Positions 23,409-23,774 of a stretch of 23,774 bases of DNA are shown here, in pieces. The notes under the pieces are model-generated. The model did no database searches. It saw nothing but the letters and a program-made list of their open reading frames with translations, and had not been told where the DNA came from. Origin of the DNA: a virus; IMG/VR virus record IMGVR_UViG_3300026521_000337, positions 1-23,774 of that record; one strand, 5' to 3'. How positions within the stretch are numbered: the first letter of the stretch is position 1; the number at the start of each line of letters is the position of its first letter. The translations under genes were made by a program, and so were the position numbers.

Positions 23409-23571
23409 CTATAACACTAACCAACTTTTTTTGTAGCTTATGTATAGCCAAACACTCTCTTATAAGCTTGTATTCTAAAGGTCTTGTTCTTTTCCAATGA
23501 AAAAATGTACTTTTCTTCTTGTCTATAGCTTCCATTATTTCTTTTTCTGTGATTTCTATTACTATTTTCAT
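23398..23571 (-). CDS. 57-residue HTH-like protein ahead of terminase
   Basis: Small, basic protein with an HTH-like core: ITEKEIMEAIDKKKSTFFHW, then KRTRPLEYKLIRECLAIH. It resembles the candidate repressor at 18277: both have T-x3-W-K-x2-[HR]-P and a nearby L-E-Y. Its last 11 bases overlap the terminase start, so it is the first gene of the packaging operon. The leader has two operator-like repeats and no clear ribosome binding site. It may be a self-controlled late-gene regulator or help terminase bind DNA. Confidence 0.68.
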   Translation of the reverse strand: MKIVIEITEKEIMEAIDKKKSTFFHWKRTRPLEYKLIRECLAIHKLQKKLVSVIDVP

Positions 23572-23575
23572 AAAA

Positions 23576-23597
23576 AAAGTCTAATATATTGGACTTT
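23576..23597. promoter_or_regulatory. Palindromic operator at the packaging operon
   Basis: AAAGTC, one unpaired base, AATATATT, one unpaired base, GACTTT: a 22-base near-perfect palindrome. It lies 5 bases before the small HTH gene start and overlaps the predicted transcription start. Its right 18 bases recur exactly at 23654. Confidence 0.65.
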
Positions 23598-23601
23598 AAT
23601 A

Positions 23602-23607
23602 ACTATA
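23602..23607 (-). promoter_or_regulatory. Candidate -10 for the packaging operon
   Basis: TATAGT on the minus strand, 5 of 6 bases of consensus. It lies between the two operator copies, with transcription predicted to start near 23595. Confidence 0.4.
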
Positions 23608-23653
23608 AGTATTTTTATGTTTTTTAGACTGTGGTATTACTAGCTTTTGAGTA

Positions 23654-23671
23654 TCTAATATATTGGACTTT
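23654..23671. repeat. Second copy of the 18-base operator half
   Basis: TCTAATATATTGGACTTT, identical to 23580-23597 and 74 bases away (about seven helical turns). The spacing would suit a DNA loop. The left arm of the full palindrome is changed here. The remaining bases to 23774 show no gene or structure I can support. Confidence 0.7.
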
Positions 23672-23774
23672 TCATACATCTTAACTGCTTCTTAAAAAGT
23701 GCAAAAACAATATGGAGTAAGTAGGGACTAAAAAAAATATGGGACATAGAAAGTAAGCGAGGCAGAGTGAACCT

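Noticed and set aside
23680-23774. Open minus-strand frames at the right edge
   Set aside because: Two short frames of about 30-40 codons without a start or recognisable pattern. They are too short to call in AT-rich DNA at a window edge.

Overview
The window is most of a temperate phage (prophage) genome with a lambda-like packaging, head and tail module. It comes from a very AT-rich bacterium. The codon bias toward A/T, the AT-rich leaders, promoters with a good -10 but no convincing -35, and the protein style suggest a member of the Campylobacterota (Arcobacter-like). That host call is an inference and was not tested by a search.

Layout, right to left, following the minus strand. A 57-residue HTH-like protein, preceded by two copies of an 18-bp operator-like repeat (23398-23671), leads into the small terminase, the large terminase (GpA family), a D12-class DNA adenine methylase and a DUF7220-like membrane protein (19703-23571). 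A plus-strand cassette follows (18277-19683). It holds a small HTH protein, a PBECR-like predicted nuclease, a possible three-way-junction RNA, a second HTH protein and two very small membrane proteins. It ends in a duplicated piece of the first HTH gene. A control region at 18142-18270 separates this cassette from a missed 38-residue ORF that is translationally coupled to a Rha-family regulator on the minus strand. The head and tail genes then follow in exact lambda order: W-like, portal, protease with a nested scaffold, D, E, an FI-position gene, FII-like, Z-like, U-like, V, G/GT with a -1 frameshift, and the tape measure protein (2305-17174).

At the left edge a plus-strand restriction-modification gene (2-2296) converges on the tape measure gene with only 8 bp between them. 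It is cut by the window edge. Reading upstream of its first visible ATG reveals the PD...ExK nuclease motif, so it is a fused nuclease-methylase-specificity protein. The tail-tip genes expected after the tape measure gene are not in the window.

How the parts fit together: terminase, portal, protease/scaffold, D and E build and fill the head. FII, Z, U, V, G/GT and the tape measure protein build a long flexible tail. The divergent HTH/Rha region looks like the lysogeny switch. The restriction-modification gene, PBECR-like nuclease, second HTH operon and adenine methylase are accessory genes and the best places to look for anti-phage or exclusion functions. The most notable points are the G/GT slippery site G_GGT_TTG, the internal scaffold start with a strong ribosome binding site, the seven-copy ATGACYTT operator array with an apparently leaderless repressor transcript, and the duplicated HTH tail whose differences are all synonymous.
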